This document shows, piece after piece, positions 55,601 through 63,537 of a DNA stretch of 64,000 bases (within the stretch, counting starts at the first letter, position 1; every line of letters begins with the position of its first letter). The notes beneath the pieces were generated by a model. That model was not told the DNA's origin and searched no databases. It saw only the letters and a list, made by a program, of their open reading frames with translations. Where the stretch lies: positions 3,348,001-3,412,000 of the forward strand of contig NC_018721.1 in NCBI RefSeq assembly GCF_000153485.2, written 5' to 3'. The position numbers were made by a program, and so were the translations under genes. This DNA comes from Psychroflexus torquis ATCC 700755 (GTDB lineage Bacteria; Bacteroidota; Bacteroidia; Flavobacteriales; Flavobacteriaceae).

Positions 55601-55843
55601 GAGCAAGCCCATTTCAGCATCTAAGGCAGCTTTTATGACATCGTCTGATTGATTCCATAAACTGTAATTGAAGTTTGTTCCTCTAGGAAAGTAGTCCCAG
55701 TTCATACCGTTAATCATAAAGTCATTACCATCAACTTGTAGCTTCATCCCTTGGTCATCTGTGGACACTGAAACTTTTTGAGACTGAGAAAACCCCATTA
55801 CAGTTGAGAGCAAGACTACACTTATAAATAGAATTTTTTTCAT
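52673..55843 (-). CDS. Glycoside hydrolase TIM barrel joined to an outer-membrane beta-barrel
   Basis: 1056 residues. A signal peptide (VVLLSTVMGFSQS) is followed by a clan A-like TIM-barrel (~30-400): INGMNWDYFPRGTN, MGVNTIRLYTGIQPKWVEYI, candidate acid/base E168 in LLGNENNYGLFW, candidate nucleophile E273 in VLFTEFGADAF. Residues ~440-1056 change to alternating aromatic strands typical of an outer-membrane beta-barrel (QVYQAEFEWKNDNFDLRGFY, HIGFLDTREFLAFGTS) and end in a strand (EWEIMSYIRFNIGK). The family is uncertain: GH2-, GH5- or GH72-like barrels share these motifs. It is followed by the SGBP 8 bp downstream. An enzyme anchored by its own barrel would process glucan at the outer membrane. 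Confidence 0.75.
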   Translation of the reverse strand: MKKILFISVVLLSTVMGFSQSQKVSVSTDDQGMKLQVDGNDFMINGMNWDYFPRGTNFNYSLWNQSDDVIKAALDAEMGLLKNMGVNTIRLYTGIQPKWVEYIYENYGIYTMLNHSFGRYGLTIDGSWTPVTKYDDPATQKLLLSEVTELANDYKGTPGLLLFLLGNENNYGLFWAGAETEDFPDEEDEKRAVGENRGRPMYRLMNEAAVKMKEINDSLPVAICNGDVLFIDIIAEECPDVDIYGTNMYRGESFGDSFETIKEVYGKPVLFTEFGADAFNALENQEDQKSQAYYMVNNWKDIYENAAGLGKAGNSIGGFTFQFSDGWWKYGQTKNLDVHDSNASWSNGGYDRDYEEGKNNMNEEWFGICAKGATNSRGLYELYPRAAYYALKEAHKLDPYAEGVDAQFVDNYFSNISLTDAVLRARGDKAALGGGDSQKVGISRIAAHLSTFYTGGSLITTPDNPNPNDNSYPNQLGFDQMQSYFIGVGGQPAPNINFNVDFNIVGDVAENPINEIFYENRARPITVTTPDGEVILQDNNNLQVYQAEFEWKNDNFDLRGFYRTGHYHWGYEGDIFGLYPEANYGPNLDIYGGIISGIEVDAKGKLEGLKAALGPQLWWGANPTMLFKYSKTIAKWDITGIYNRDVETDLEFDENGRRVLDQNQVRSGVIPPWPMERATLAFERDFGKFGLTFGSIWAGRPLNGSTYQDINDAGEIVVDKINSNDNWGGKAKLTYEAGKFKWYAQGSIMGLVANGSADPTITFTGWKLKDTGSGNQSNFLSGMTYNIGKWQIAPNFLWQKPLVDPMPNNGEAPGRLRNFIDDPFAVRWNRETTAGEILFTYDPTPGTYMYDWDNNVSEDAEFAISAGFVFRHLPTTMDAHIGFLDTREFLAFGTSVPAEDLYEAHARIVSKLSPELGIVGAFYYGNGQGQGDSQRLVTDRFGANLNVFYKKFIINGDVKVNDWGPFDYHRDFNLTFPLQLQLDLSTTLGMPQWYILPSTQIGIRGIWRSLNEFSPRFSPNNTPIGSFNAEPILSAVGFPNGSEWEIMSYIRFNIGK

Positions 55844-56378
55844 GTGTTAGATATTTGTTAATCCATGTACATCAAACTTAAAGGTTTGAGTTGATAATTA
55901 TTTAAAAAAATACACTACAAAAAACATACGTCTTAAAAAATAAGTAGTTTTATTGAATTATTCTTAAAATTAGTTAATAAAGTCTTACTATATCTAATAA
56001 GCTAAAGACGTTAAATATAAATATTTGTTAATAAAAATAAAAATGTATGGGTAATGTATAGTTGTTTAATGCTCTTGTAAAGGTGTGACGGATCTTATAT
56101 ATGGGTGGTTAAGCAATTATTTCGTCTAAATCGTATCTTTTCTCGCAATCGATATCGCTTATATTGAGACTTTTAATACAGATGTTTAAGTGGTGAGTAC
56201 GTTTTAGAAATTAAAATAAAGAGAGCGTGTATGACTCTCAATTTTTAGAAGAAGTCGGAAGCATTTAGTAAGCTGGATGTTTTTGGTTCACGTTAGTATT
56301 AAATAATCCTTGAAAATTATTTCTCTAAGAAGATAGATGTAGAGCAGTGAGAATTATTCCAATAGGGTTAAGGCCTTT
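55844..56378. other. Intergenic, no recognisable gene
   Basis: Upstream of the glycosidase-barrel gene. AT-rich with many stops; must hold the promoter of the downstream PUL genes unless TBDT transcripts read through, but I cannot pick a convincing -33/-7 pair. Confidence 0.35.
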
Positions 56379-56912
56379 TCATTGACTATTCCCGAAAAAA
56401 TTATTTTCAGTATCGATGAAAAGGACTTTATTAAGGAAAAATTCATTTCCAGCTAATTTCATCATCAACCCATTGGGGAAGTAATCGGATTGGCTTAAAC
56501 TCATAGAGGAGTATACATAAGGTTGCACTTCGATTTGTGCTACTACTTTTATATTGGAATTTAGTTGTCTTCTATAAAACTCATAGGATTTACCACAACT
56601 CGTGATGTAATACCAATTTAGTTTTTAAATGTTGTATTAAAAATTTGAATTATACTACGACGAAGCTCAGCACAGGTTTTTTACTTAGTTGAGGAAAAAA
56701 ATATAAGTATAGTTAAGGTTCTATTTTATGACGATTAATAAGTGAAAAAGAAACTTATTCTATCCGACATTGGAATACTAAATTGGTATAAAATAGAGTA
56801 TCAATGGGTCTTGCATTATCTATGTTAAGTAGTTTTTGGTGATCTATGATAACTGGAAACATACTCGATCCTGTATCATAGTTTAGCTGTACTGTGTTGA
56901 TGAAATCACAAA
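56379..56912 (-). pseudogene. Retropepsin-like aspartyl protease remnant split by a MITE-like repeat
   Basis: Before the repeat (about 56912-56792) the minus strand reads FCDFINTVQLNYDTGSSMFP then VIIDHQKLLNIDNARPIDTL. After it (56606-56379) the reading resumes ITSCGKSYEFYRRQLNSNIK, EVQPYVYSSMSLSQSDYFPN, GLMMKLAGNEFFLNKVLFID and TENNFFGNS to a TGA. YDTGSS is the catalytic DTGS of pepsin/retropepsin-type proteases, and the LMxLAGNEFFLNxxxxIDTxNxxFG block is the expected second-lobe part of such bacterial proteins. The N-terminus is missing and its remaining end overlaps the TBDT terminator. Confidence 0.55.
56607..56791 (-). repeat. MITE-like repeat, copy 3 (inverted, in protease remnant)
   Basis: About 185 bp with inverted termini GTAATACCAATTTAG and CTAAATTGGTATAA. 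Contains AATTATACTACGACGAAGCTCAGCACAGGTTTTTT-type sequence, the reverse complement of the segment in copy 1. The rest of its interior is diverged from copies 1 and 2. Confidence 0.72.
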
Positions 56913-56950
56913 AAAAAATAACCCCCTGTTTTTAGAAAACAGAGGGTTGA
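56911..56950 (-). terminator. Terminator of the TonB-receptor gene
   Basis: On the minus strand AACCCTCTGTTTTC-TAA-AAACAGGGGGTTATTTTTTTT: strong stem with a T tract, 22 bp after the receptor stop, so the receptor is transcribed apart from the rest of the PUL. Confidence 0.85.
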
Positions 56951-56971
56951 AAAATTAATATAAATTTTATA

Positions 56972-59900
56972 TTAGAAACTAATATTCAATTGAGAAAAGA
57001 TTCGAGTCCCGTCAATACCAAACTGTGTGGTTTGCCACGGGTACTTAAATCTTCCTACGAAATCTAAATTTCTATCTTGAGGTGTTCCACCAGTTGACGC
57101 ATAAGCTTCCGCAAAAGTATCAGGGAAAACATCAAATAAATTATTCACGCCCAGAGTAAAGTTAATATTATCTGTAAACGCATAGTTAACGCTCAAATCC
57201 GTTAAGGTTTTACCTCCATAGGTAGCATCGTTTATAGGATCATTTGGGTGTCTGTAAGTTACAGAACCATAATACATCAAAGATAAATTTGCGGTAATCT
57301 TATCGATTTCATAACTGGCCGTAGCGACAACTTTTTCTTGAGGTCTCCAGCTTTCAACTCTGGATATATCTTCTCTTGAAAATATAGCATCTCCTAAATT
57401 ATTGTCTTCAATAAATGCAGGAAAATTAGTTCCTTGCACTTCTGTTTCATTGAAGTTAGCAGCGATACTACCACTTAAGAAACCTCTCCCCAATTCTATA
57501 TTACTGTAGCTATATACAATATCAATCCCTTTGGTCCTTGTATCTATAGCATTCAAGAAAAAACCAGCAGAACCCACTCCAACATTCTCTAGAGTCCGGT
57601 CTATGGGGCTATTTGGATCTCCTGTGGCTGTAACTTGCCCAGAGAGTGCAATTCTATCATCCACATCAATTTGGTAAGCATCTATGGTGATCCCAGAATT
57701 TCTATTGAATCTATACGTAAAACCTCCACTTAAGTTAAAAGACGTTTCAGCGTCTAGCTCAGGAATTCCAAGTGCTCTTAAAGCTGGGTTGGCATTGTTC
57801 AAAATTCCATTTTGCTGAACCCCATCGGTTGTTAAAGTCGTTGTTGTAGCAGTATAGTAGACTTGGTGTAGAGATGGCGCTCTAAAACCACTACTTACAG
57901 AACCTCTTATAACCAATTTATCATCAGCAAGTTTATATCTGGAGCTCAACTTCCAACTTACATTAGAGCCAAAATCGCTATAATCTTCATAACGTAAAGC
58001 ACCACTCACTAAAAATGATTCTGTAAAATCTGCTGTGATGTCTGTGTAAAAACCAATATTAGATCTGTAATCGTTTGATGCATTTTCTGGGCTAAAACCT
58101 CCAAAAGATTCTGAACCTGTTCTACCTCCTTGTGCATCGGGAGACCCTCCGTCGCCGTAAGAAGCAAATTCACCCTCTTCGGTTACAAAGTTTTCTGTTC
58201 TGTGTTCCAAACCAAAAGCTACTGATAAAGCTTCAAGTCCTGCATCGTAAAAGGTTCTGTTAATGTCCAAGTTATTTACAACATGGCTAAATTCATGGGC
58301 CCCATTATAAAAATCAGAAGGACTACTTCCAGCAAAAGACTGGTTAAACGAATCTTCGATATAATAATCAATTCTATTTTTACCTAAGATAGAACTTACG
58401 TCAAAATTCCACTCATTAAAGGTTGTTTTCAAACCAAGAGCAAAGGTGTGATCTCGAATTTGAGGGGCCATTTTAGCTAAAAAGAATTCTTGATCTGGAT
58501 AGATGGCCTCAAATCCAGGTACCCAATAGGGTACTCTTGCAAATTGGGGCGCAGAACCTTCTCTGTCCGTTAGTGTACCAAAAGAATAAATTTCTGTATT
58601 GGTCTCTTTATCTAAAGTAAAACCAAGGTTATAAGCAAAATTAGTAATAGTCATATTGGGTAAGCCCACTTGGAACCCAGCGCTTGGATTTCTTTCTAAG
58701 AAAGACGTCAAATCGCTTGTGTTAAAAGCTGAATCATCAGTCACACCCCAATAACCAGCTTCATCTTCAACACTTGTGATTGTTCCTGCTCGTTGTGTAG
58801 CCTTAGAGTCCATATGACTCAATGTGAAATTGGCGTACCCTTCAGGCCCAAGGTCTATACCGAACCCAGATTCCACTTGGTACTGTTCACCGTCGCCTCG
58901 AGTCGTAGAACTATACCCTGTATTTATAAAAGGGTCTACATCTTCCTTCATCACTAGATTAATGACACCAGCAATAGCGTCAGATCCATACTGTGCAGCT
59001 GCACCATCTCTCAAAACTTCTACACTTTCTAAAGCTGCAGAGGGAATAGCTTTCATATCTACTCCAACTTCACCTCGACCTGGAGTGACATAACTGTAAA
59101 CAAGTGCACTGGCATTTTTTCGTTTTCCATTAACCAATACTAAAGTTCTACTAGGAAAAAGACCTCTCAAACCTGCAGGGCTAAAGTGAGCAGCCGCATC
59201 AGATACTGGCTGTTCTGTTGCATTGTAGGAAGGGACGCGTAGCATCAATTGTTGATCTACTGTCGTTTTACCTGTTTTTTGTAGCTCTTTTATTTTAAAA
59301 TTATCTACAGCTACAGGAGAGTCAAAAGAGGTTCTTGGCTTACCTCGAGTACCTATAACAACCACGGCATCAAGTTGTCCAGCATCTGGCTTCAATTGAA
59401 CTGTCACTTTGGATTTTCCCTCTACATTTACCTCCTCCTCTTTAAAGCCTACATAAGAGATGACAAGGAATTTTGAACCTTCAGGAACCTGTACTGTAAA
59501 GTTTCCGTCAAAGTCTGTTTGTGCACCTACGCTGGTTCCTTTTACTATGACATTAGCTCCAGGTAGTGGGTTTCCTTCTGGTCCTACAACCATTCCAGTT
59601 ACTTCTCGGTCTTGGATAGCATCAGTAACAATTTTAGCATTTGTAATGCCAGCTGTGAGTACTACTTGATTTCCATTGAAAGTATAATCGAAGTTAACTT
59701 GCTTGCTAATTTGATCTAAAATATTTTCAAAAGCTTCGTTTTCGGTATTAATACTTACCTTTTTATTCTCATCAATTTCATTAATATCATAAAAGAAATT
59801 GAATTTTGATTTTGATTTAATGTCCTTTAAAACATCAAGAAGCGTTGCATCTTCGTAAGCAATAGATATGTTCTGTTGCAGTTTTGGGTTTGCAAAACTT

Positions 59901-60010
59901 GGGTTAACAACAAAGAACGATAAGAATACTATGAGCATCGCTTTTAGTGTTGTCATACGTAAAATTGAACATCTCCGATGTTCAAATCTTTTTGTGTAAA
60001 TTTTCATCAT
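56972..60010 (-). CDS. TonB-dependent receptor with STN signalling domain
   Basis: 1012 residues. Signal peptide ~residues 20-41 (AMLIVFLSFFVVNPSFAN), STN/secretin-TonB domain (~48-115; ISIAYEDATLLDVLKDIKSK), a carboxypeptidase-regulatory beta-sandwich (~135-205; GMVVGPEGNPLPGANVIVKG), plug domain (~225-355; RTLVLVNGKRKNASALVYSY, GAAAQYGSDAIAGVINLVMK) and 22-stranded barrel ending in QFGIDGTRIFSQLNISF. The STN domain is the part that contacts FecR-type anti-sigma factors, and a FecR gene lies 50 bp upstream. It imports laminarin fragments by inference from location. It lacks a SusD partner. Confidence 0.92.
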   Translation of the reverse strand: MMKIYTKRFEHRRCSILRMTTLKAMLIVFLSFFVVNPSFANPKLQQNISIAYEDATLLDVLKDIKSKSKFNFFYDINEIDENKKVSINTENEAFENILDQISKQVNFDYTFNGNQVVLTAGITNAKIVTDAIQDREVTGMVVGPEGNPLPGANVIVKGTSVGAQTDFDGNFTVQVPEGSKFLVISYVGFKEEEVNVEGKSKVTVQLKPDAGQLDAVVVIGTRGKPRTSFDSPVAVDNFKIKELQKTGKTTVDQQLMLRVPSYNATEQPVSDAAAHFSPAGLRGLFPSRTLVLVNGKRKNASALVYSYVTPGRGEVGVDMKAIPSAALESVEVLRDGAAAQYGSDAIAGVINLVMKEDVDPFINTGYSSTTRGDGEQYQVESGFGIDLGPEGYANFTLSHMDSKATQRAGTITSVEDEAGYWGVTDDSAFNTSDLTSFLERNPSAGFQVGLPNMTITNFAYNLGFTLDKETNTEIYSFGTLTDREGSAPQFARVPYWVPGFEAIYPDQEFFLAKMAPQIRDHTFALGLKTTFNEWNFDVSSILGKNRIDYYIEDSFNQSFAGSSPSDFYNGAHEFSHVVNNLDINRTFYDAGLEALSVAFGLEHRTENFVTEEGEFASYGDGGSPDAQGGRTGSESFGGFSPENASNDYRSNIGFYTDITADFTESFLVSGALRYEDYSDFGSNVSWKLSSRYKLADDKLVIRGSVSSGFRAPSLHQVYYTATTTTLTTDGVQQNGILNNANPALRALGIPELDAETSFNLSGGFTYRFNRNSGITIDAYQIDVDDRIALSGQVTATGDPNSPIDRTLENVGVGSAGFFLNAIDTRTKGIDIVYSYSNIELGRGFLSGSIAANFNETEVQGTNFPAFIEDNNLGDAIFSREDISRVESWRPQEKVVATASYEIDKITANLSLMYYGSVTYRHPNDPINDATYGGKTLTDLSVNYAFTDNINFTLGVNNLFDVFPDTFAEAYASTGGTPQDRNLDFVGRFKYPWQTTQFGIDGTRIFSQLNISF

Positions 60011-60059
60011 AAAGTGTTTTAAATTAATACTTGTGTTGAACTACTGTTTGTTGATCTGC

Positions 60060-61232
60060 TTAATCCTTTGGGTTTTTATTAAAAATTCGAATGTGTTTTC
60101 CATCTATAGAAAAGCTAAATTTTGAACTAAGAGCAATGGTTTTTAAGGTTTCGGCAAGAGATTCATCTTTAAACTCCCCTCTATAGGTTTTCTCCCATAA
60201 ATAATCCAATTCGTTGGTAATTGTAATATTGTATTTACGTTCTAGCTTTCTCTTAAGTTCAAGAAAAGAAAGACCGTCGACAACCAAAATGTTATCGATC
60301 CAACTGTTAAAAGCATCTGCGTCTACTGTCTTTTTTTCAAACTTCTGATTTGTTTTTTCGAACACTGCTTGTTGATTCGGTACTAATTCAACAGGAGTAT
60401 TTATTTGAAGGCTATTGTAAACTTGAACTTTGCCTTCCATAAGGGTTGTCTCTGATTTAGAATCATTGGCATAGGAAGAAATATTAAAATGAGTCCCCAA
60501 GACTTTCACACTTACGCTGGGCGTGTGGACTATAAACGGTTTTTGTTTGTTTTTGGAAATCTCAAAATAGGCCTCACCGACCACATTTACTTCTCTGGTT
60601 TTGGACTTAGAACTAAAGTGTTGTGGAAAGCTTAAGCTACTTCCAGAATTTAGCCAGACCAAGCTACCATCAGATAGTCTAAGCCTCAATTTTTCCCCAT
60701 ATGGTATGTCAATTTGGGTTGTTGAGGTATCTTTTGCAATAGAAGAGTAAGCTTCAAAAGACAATATATTATCTAATTGGCTTGCAACAAGTCTACCTGA
60801 TTTGTCCTTAAGGCTTATAGTAGATTTTTTGTTGATACGGTGTTGACTTCCATCTGATAAAGTAACTTGGATTTCCTTAAGACTTTCATTAGCCTCTCTT
60901 CTATCCGCTATATTGTCTTGTTCTGTAAATAATAATTCTGAATTTTGATAGAGAAGACCTAAACCTATTAAGGCTGTAAAACTTGCAGCCCAATAAAATA
61001 TTTTTAGTCTTTGTTTGCGCAAGCGTTTTTTCTCTTGAATTTTTTGGTAAAAACGATCAAAGGCTTTATCCGAATCGAAATTTAAGGGGATGACGTATGA
61101 ATGTGAACGGATACGTTCCTTAAAATAATTAAGATTCTTTAAGTCTTTTTTGACCCATTTATTCATTTGAACACTCTCTCTTTTAGAAAGACTGCCCTTT
61201 AAATAATTGTCAATAAGTTGGTCTGAATTCAT
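60060..61232 (-). CDS. FecR-family anti-sigma factor
   Basis: 390 residues. Cytosolic N-terminal anti-sigma region (~1-80; LIDNYLKGSLSKRESVQMNK), one membrane segment (~85-103; IFYWAASFTALIGLGLLYQ), a periplasmic FecR domain (~190-285; DIPYGEKLRLRLSDGSLVWL, NSGSSLSFPQHF, EVNVVGEAYFEISKN, VLGTHFNISSYAND) and a C-terminal STN-like domain (DNILVVDGLSFLELKRKLER) as in Bacteroidota FecR proteins. It should sense the adjacent TonB receptor and control the divergently encoded sigma factor. Confidence 0.92.
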   Translation of the reverse strand: MNSDQLIDNYLKGSLSKRESVQMNKWVKKDLKNLNYFKERIRSHSYVIPLNFDSDKAFDRFYQKIQEKKRLRKQRLKIFYWAASFTALIGLGLLYQNSELLFTEQDNIADRREANESLKEIQVTLSDGSQHRINKKSTISLKDKSGRLVASQLDNILSFEAYSSIAKDTSTTQIDIPYGEKLRLRLSDGSLVWLNSGSSLSFPQHFSSKSKTREVNVVGEAYFEISKNKQKPFIVHTPSVSVKVLGTHFNISSYANDSKSETTLMEGKVQVYNSLQINTPVELVPNQQAVFEKTNQKFEKKTVDADAFNSWIDNILVVDGLSFLELKRKLERKYNITITNELDYLWEKTYRGEFKDESLAETLKTIALSSKFSFSIDGKHIRIFNKNPKD

Positions 61233-61322
61233 TTATAATTTATGTGGATCACTTACTTATAAGATGCGGTTTTATTTAAAAACCCCTATTTAACTTAAGA
61301 TAAATTAAATATATTTCTTAAA

Positions 61323-61868
61323 TTGCTAAAAGTGATAGATCTTATTTTCATACAAAAACTTAAACAAGGCGATGAAATCGCCTACCAAATACTGTATGAT
61401 AAGTACTATCAATGGCTATGTAATTATGTCTTTAAGCTTTGTGAAAACAAAAAACTATCTGAAGACATTGTTCAAGATGTGTTAATGAAATTTTACGAGA
61501 ATCGTCTTAAAATTACAATTACAGGTTCACTTAAAAATTACTTATTTACGTCTTGTCACAATCAATTTTTACAGCATTTAAGAAAAAAGAAAATAAAGTT
61601 TGATGATTTAGATACTATTAAATGGGAGGTGATTGCAAGTACAATGAATACTCAGGAAAATCATAAGCAAACCAAACTCAAAAAATTACACCAGTATATA
61701 GATGAGTTGCCACCCAGATGTAAAGAGATTTTTGTCAAAAACAAACTAGAAAAAACCATCTATAAAGATATTGCTGAAGACATGGATATTTCTGTGAAGA
61801 CAGTGGAAAACCAGATGTCGAAAGCTCTCAAACACCTCAGAAAGCGAGCTAATCAGTTTATGTTATAA
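61323..61868 (+). CDS. ECF RNA polymerase sigma factor (FecI-like)
   Basis: 181 residues from a TTG at 61323; a GTG three codons on (61332) is an equally good start, and no ATG fits. Sigma region 2 (~10-80; GDEIAYQILYDKYYQWLCNY, LSEDIVQDVLMKFYE) and region 4 with helix-turn-helix (~120-178; LPPRCKEIFVKNKLEKTIYK, DISVKTVENQMSKALKHLR). Divergent from the FecR gene, the usual arrangement in Bacteroidota FecI/FecR pairs. Likely drives the receptor gene and possibly the PUL. Confidence 0.92.
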   Translation: MLKVIDLIFIQKLKQGDEIAYQILYDKYYQWLCNYVFKLCENKKLSEDIVQDVLMKFYENRLKITITGSLKNYLFTSCHNQFLQHLRKKKIKFDDLDTIKWEVIASTMNTQENHKQTKLKKLHQYIDELPPRCKEIFVKNKLEKTIYKDIAEDMDISVKTVENQMSKALKHLRKRANQFML

Positions 61869-61984
61869 ATTTTAAAAATCTTTAATTTCCTCTATGCTAT
61901 GATCGAAACCCTAGCGATATAAAGTAATTTCGATTGATTTTTGACTTTTGCCTTGGACTAATCGACTTTAACCACTTTTAATGC
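61869..61984. other. Intergenic between sigma factor and IS1595 remnant
   Basis: About 115 bp of AT-rich DNA after the sigma stop; no hairpin recognised. Confidence 0.3.
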
Positions 61985-62310
61985 AGTTATGTAAACCATA
62001 TGAGTAGAGAAGCAAATGTCACCACCGATAAATGGAGAGGGTATAGACCAATTGCAAAGGTTTATGATAGAACAGAGATTGACAGCAATCGAGAATTGAA
62101 TTTTAAGGCGTTACATACAAGGATACATCAGGTTAAATATTGGATAAGAATGGCATACTCCTGGTTTGTGGTGTCAGTTTAAATAGATATTTTAATGAAT
62201 TTTGTTTTAGGATAAATAGGTGGCACAATAAAGCAACTATATTCAATAATCTAATTGTCAAAATGGTGGAGGGAGACAAAATATATCAATCAGAATTAAT
62301 GTGTAACTAA
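61985..62310 (+). pseudogene. C-terminal fragment of an IS1595-family transposase
   Basis: The frame VTTDKWRGYRPIAKVYDRTE, ELNFKALHTRIHQVKYWIR is the C-terminal third of an IS1595-type transposase. After a frameshift at about 62165 it continues SLNRYFNEFCFRINRWHNKA, TIFNNLIVKMVEGDKIYQ to a TAA at 62308. The N-terminal two thirds are missing. It matches the C-terminal block of the remnant at 1505-2335 closely, so both derive from one element family. Confidence 0.72.
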
Positions 62311-62439
62311 TTACTGACCTCTTCATATATAAATCAATTCACTACTTTTATTCTTGTTATCAATTAATAAAGGGTTTAGGTACACGAACCTTATACTTTA
62401 GTATATGTCGGGATTTTCTATAATGCTTTTGAAAGTTTA
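62311..62439. other. Intergenic downstream of PET-hydrolase-like gene
   Basis: Short non-coding stretch between the transposase relic and the convergent hydrolase gene; no clear terminator. Confidence 0.3.
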
Positions 62440-63537
62440 TTAATTGTATTTAATAAGTTTTATAATTTGACCTTCTATGTTCAAGTAATACAAGCTTTCT
62501 GGAAATTGAGACAAATCAATCTGCTTGTTATTTCCAGTTAGATTTCCTTCCAATATAGGTTGTCCTAGGGGTGAAATGAGTTCATAATTAACGTCTTTAA
62601 GAATTTCTAAATAGACTATGTTTCTGGTTGGGTTGGGATAAAATCCAATAGCTAATTCCTGATTATCAATCCCTAATAATCCACATTCGAAACTTTGCTC
62701 CACCTTAGAGGCAGCAGGAGGGTTTACTAAAAGATTGTCTGTTAACAATGGACAATAACAATCATTATCTTCCACATAGAGTTTAAGCCAAGAAAGGGCT
62801 ATTCTACCTACAGAGCCGCCTCCGCCATTAGGTGTATTAGCAACTGAGTGATCGCCATTTGCAATTTCGAAAAGCACTTTGTCAGTCATACTCGGTGTTG
62901 CATTGTAATGAAGATCTGCGTGCTGTGAAGGGGGAGCTACGGTATCATCCTCACCACTAAAAATAAGAACTGGACTTTCATGATCAAGTTGAGAGTTAGG
63001 AAGCCATGGACATAAGGCCACAACACCTGCAATGCTATTATCAAGAACGGCAGCCCTTTGAGCACCACCACCGCCCATAGACCATCCACTTACGGCCAAT
63101 TGGTCTAAGTTGAGGGCTCCTTCAAGCGGAGAAGAAGCTCTACTATTTTCTTGTTTGATGGTTTCCAAAGCATCTAGCAGTGCATTAGCCCGTGCCTCTG
63201 GGGAATCCCAAAGATTATTTGTCCCTATAATAATGGTCACGATACCGTGAGACGCATAAAATGGTCCCCATTCTTCAACACTTGAAGGAAACGAATAAAA
63301 TCCTGGGACTATTGCAATACTTGCGAAGGGCCGTTTAGCATTGGTTGGGTAGTAAATGGTCGCTCCAGAATAATCAGGCCCATTTCGAATTCCATCTGCC
63401 TCGGTAAGGGTTTCTACATCATATGGCCCTGGGTTTGTAAGATTCACTAAATTTACATCATCACACTGGGCAAGAGCGCTATTGGTAAATAGGGGGGAGA
63501 TAAAAAGGAGTAAGAGGACGAAGTATATGTTTTTCAT
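62440..63537 (-). CDS. T9SS-secreted cutinase/PET-hydrolase-like polyesterase
   Basis: 365 residues: signal peptide (~1-23, FTNSALAQC), alpha/beta-hydrolase domain (~40-262) and T9SS sorting domain (~293-365; LAIGFYPNPTRNIVYLEI). The hydrolase closely follows IsPETase-type enzymes: IVPGFYSFPSSVEEWGPFYA and SHGIVTIIIGTN, nucleophile Ser153 in the exact GWSMGGGG motif, Trp178 in ALCPWLP, Asp198 in SGEDDTVAP and His230 in NGDHSVAN. The aromatic clamp Tyr is Phe80. The two cysteines near the active-site loops of IsPETase (C203/C239) are absent (SGEDD, HSVAN). Bacteroidota PET hydrolases with a Por tail are known; this belongs to that group. Native substrate, whether cutin-like or another polyester, is unknown. 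Confidence 0.82.
   Translation of the reverse strand: MKNIYFVLLLLFISPLFTNSALAQCDDVNLVNLTNPGPYDVETLTEADGIRNGPDYSGATIYYPTNAKRPFASIAIVPGFYSFPSSVEEWGPFYASHGIVTIIIGTNNLWDSPEARANALLDALETIKQENSRASSPLEGALNLDQLAVSGWSMGGGGAQRAAVLDNSIAGVVALCPWLPNSQLDHESPVLIFSGEDDTVAPPSQHADLHYNATPSMTDKVLFEIANGDHSVANTPNGGGGSVGRIALSWLKLYVEDNDCYCPLLTDNLLVNPPAASKVEQSFECGLLGIDNQELAIGFYPNPTRNIVYLEILKDVNYELISPLGQPILEGNLTGNNKQIDLSQFPESLYYLNIEGQIIKLIKYN

Noticed and set aside
56972..60010. SusC assignment for the TonB receptor
   Set aside because: No SusD-like gene follows, and the adjacent FecR and sigma genes plus STN domain fit a FecA-type signalling receptor; SusC/D nomenclature is not supported.
62000..62182. A 60-codon plus-strand frame as a small gene
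   Set aside because: It is the first part of an IS1595 transposase C-terminal fragment, continuing in another frame to 62310.
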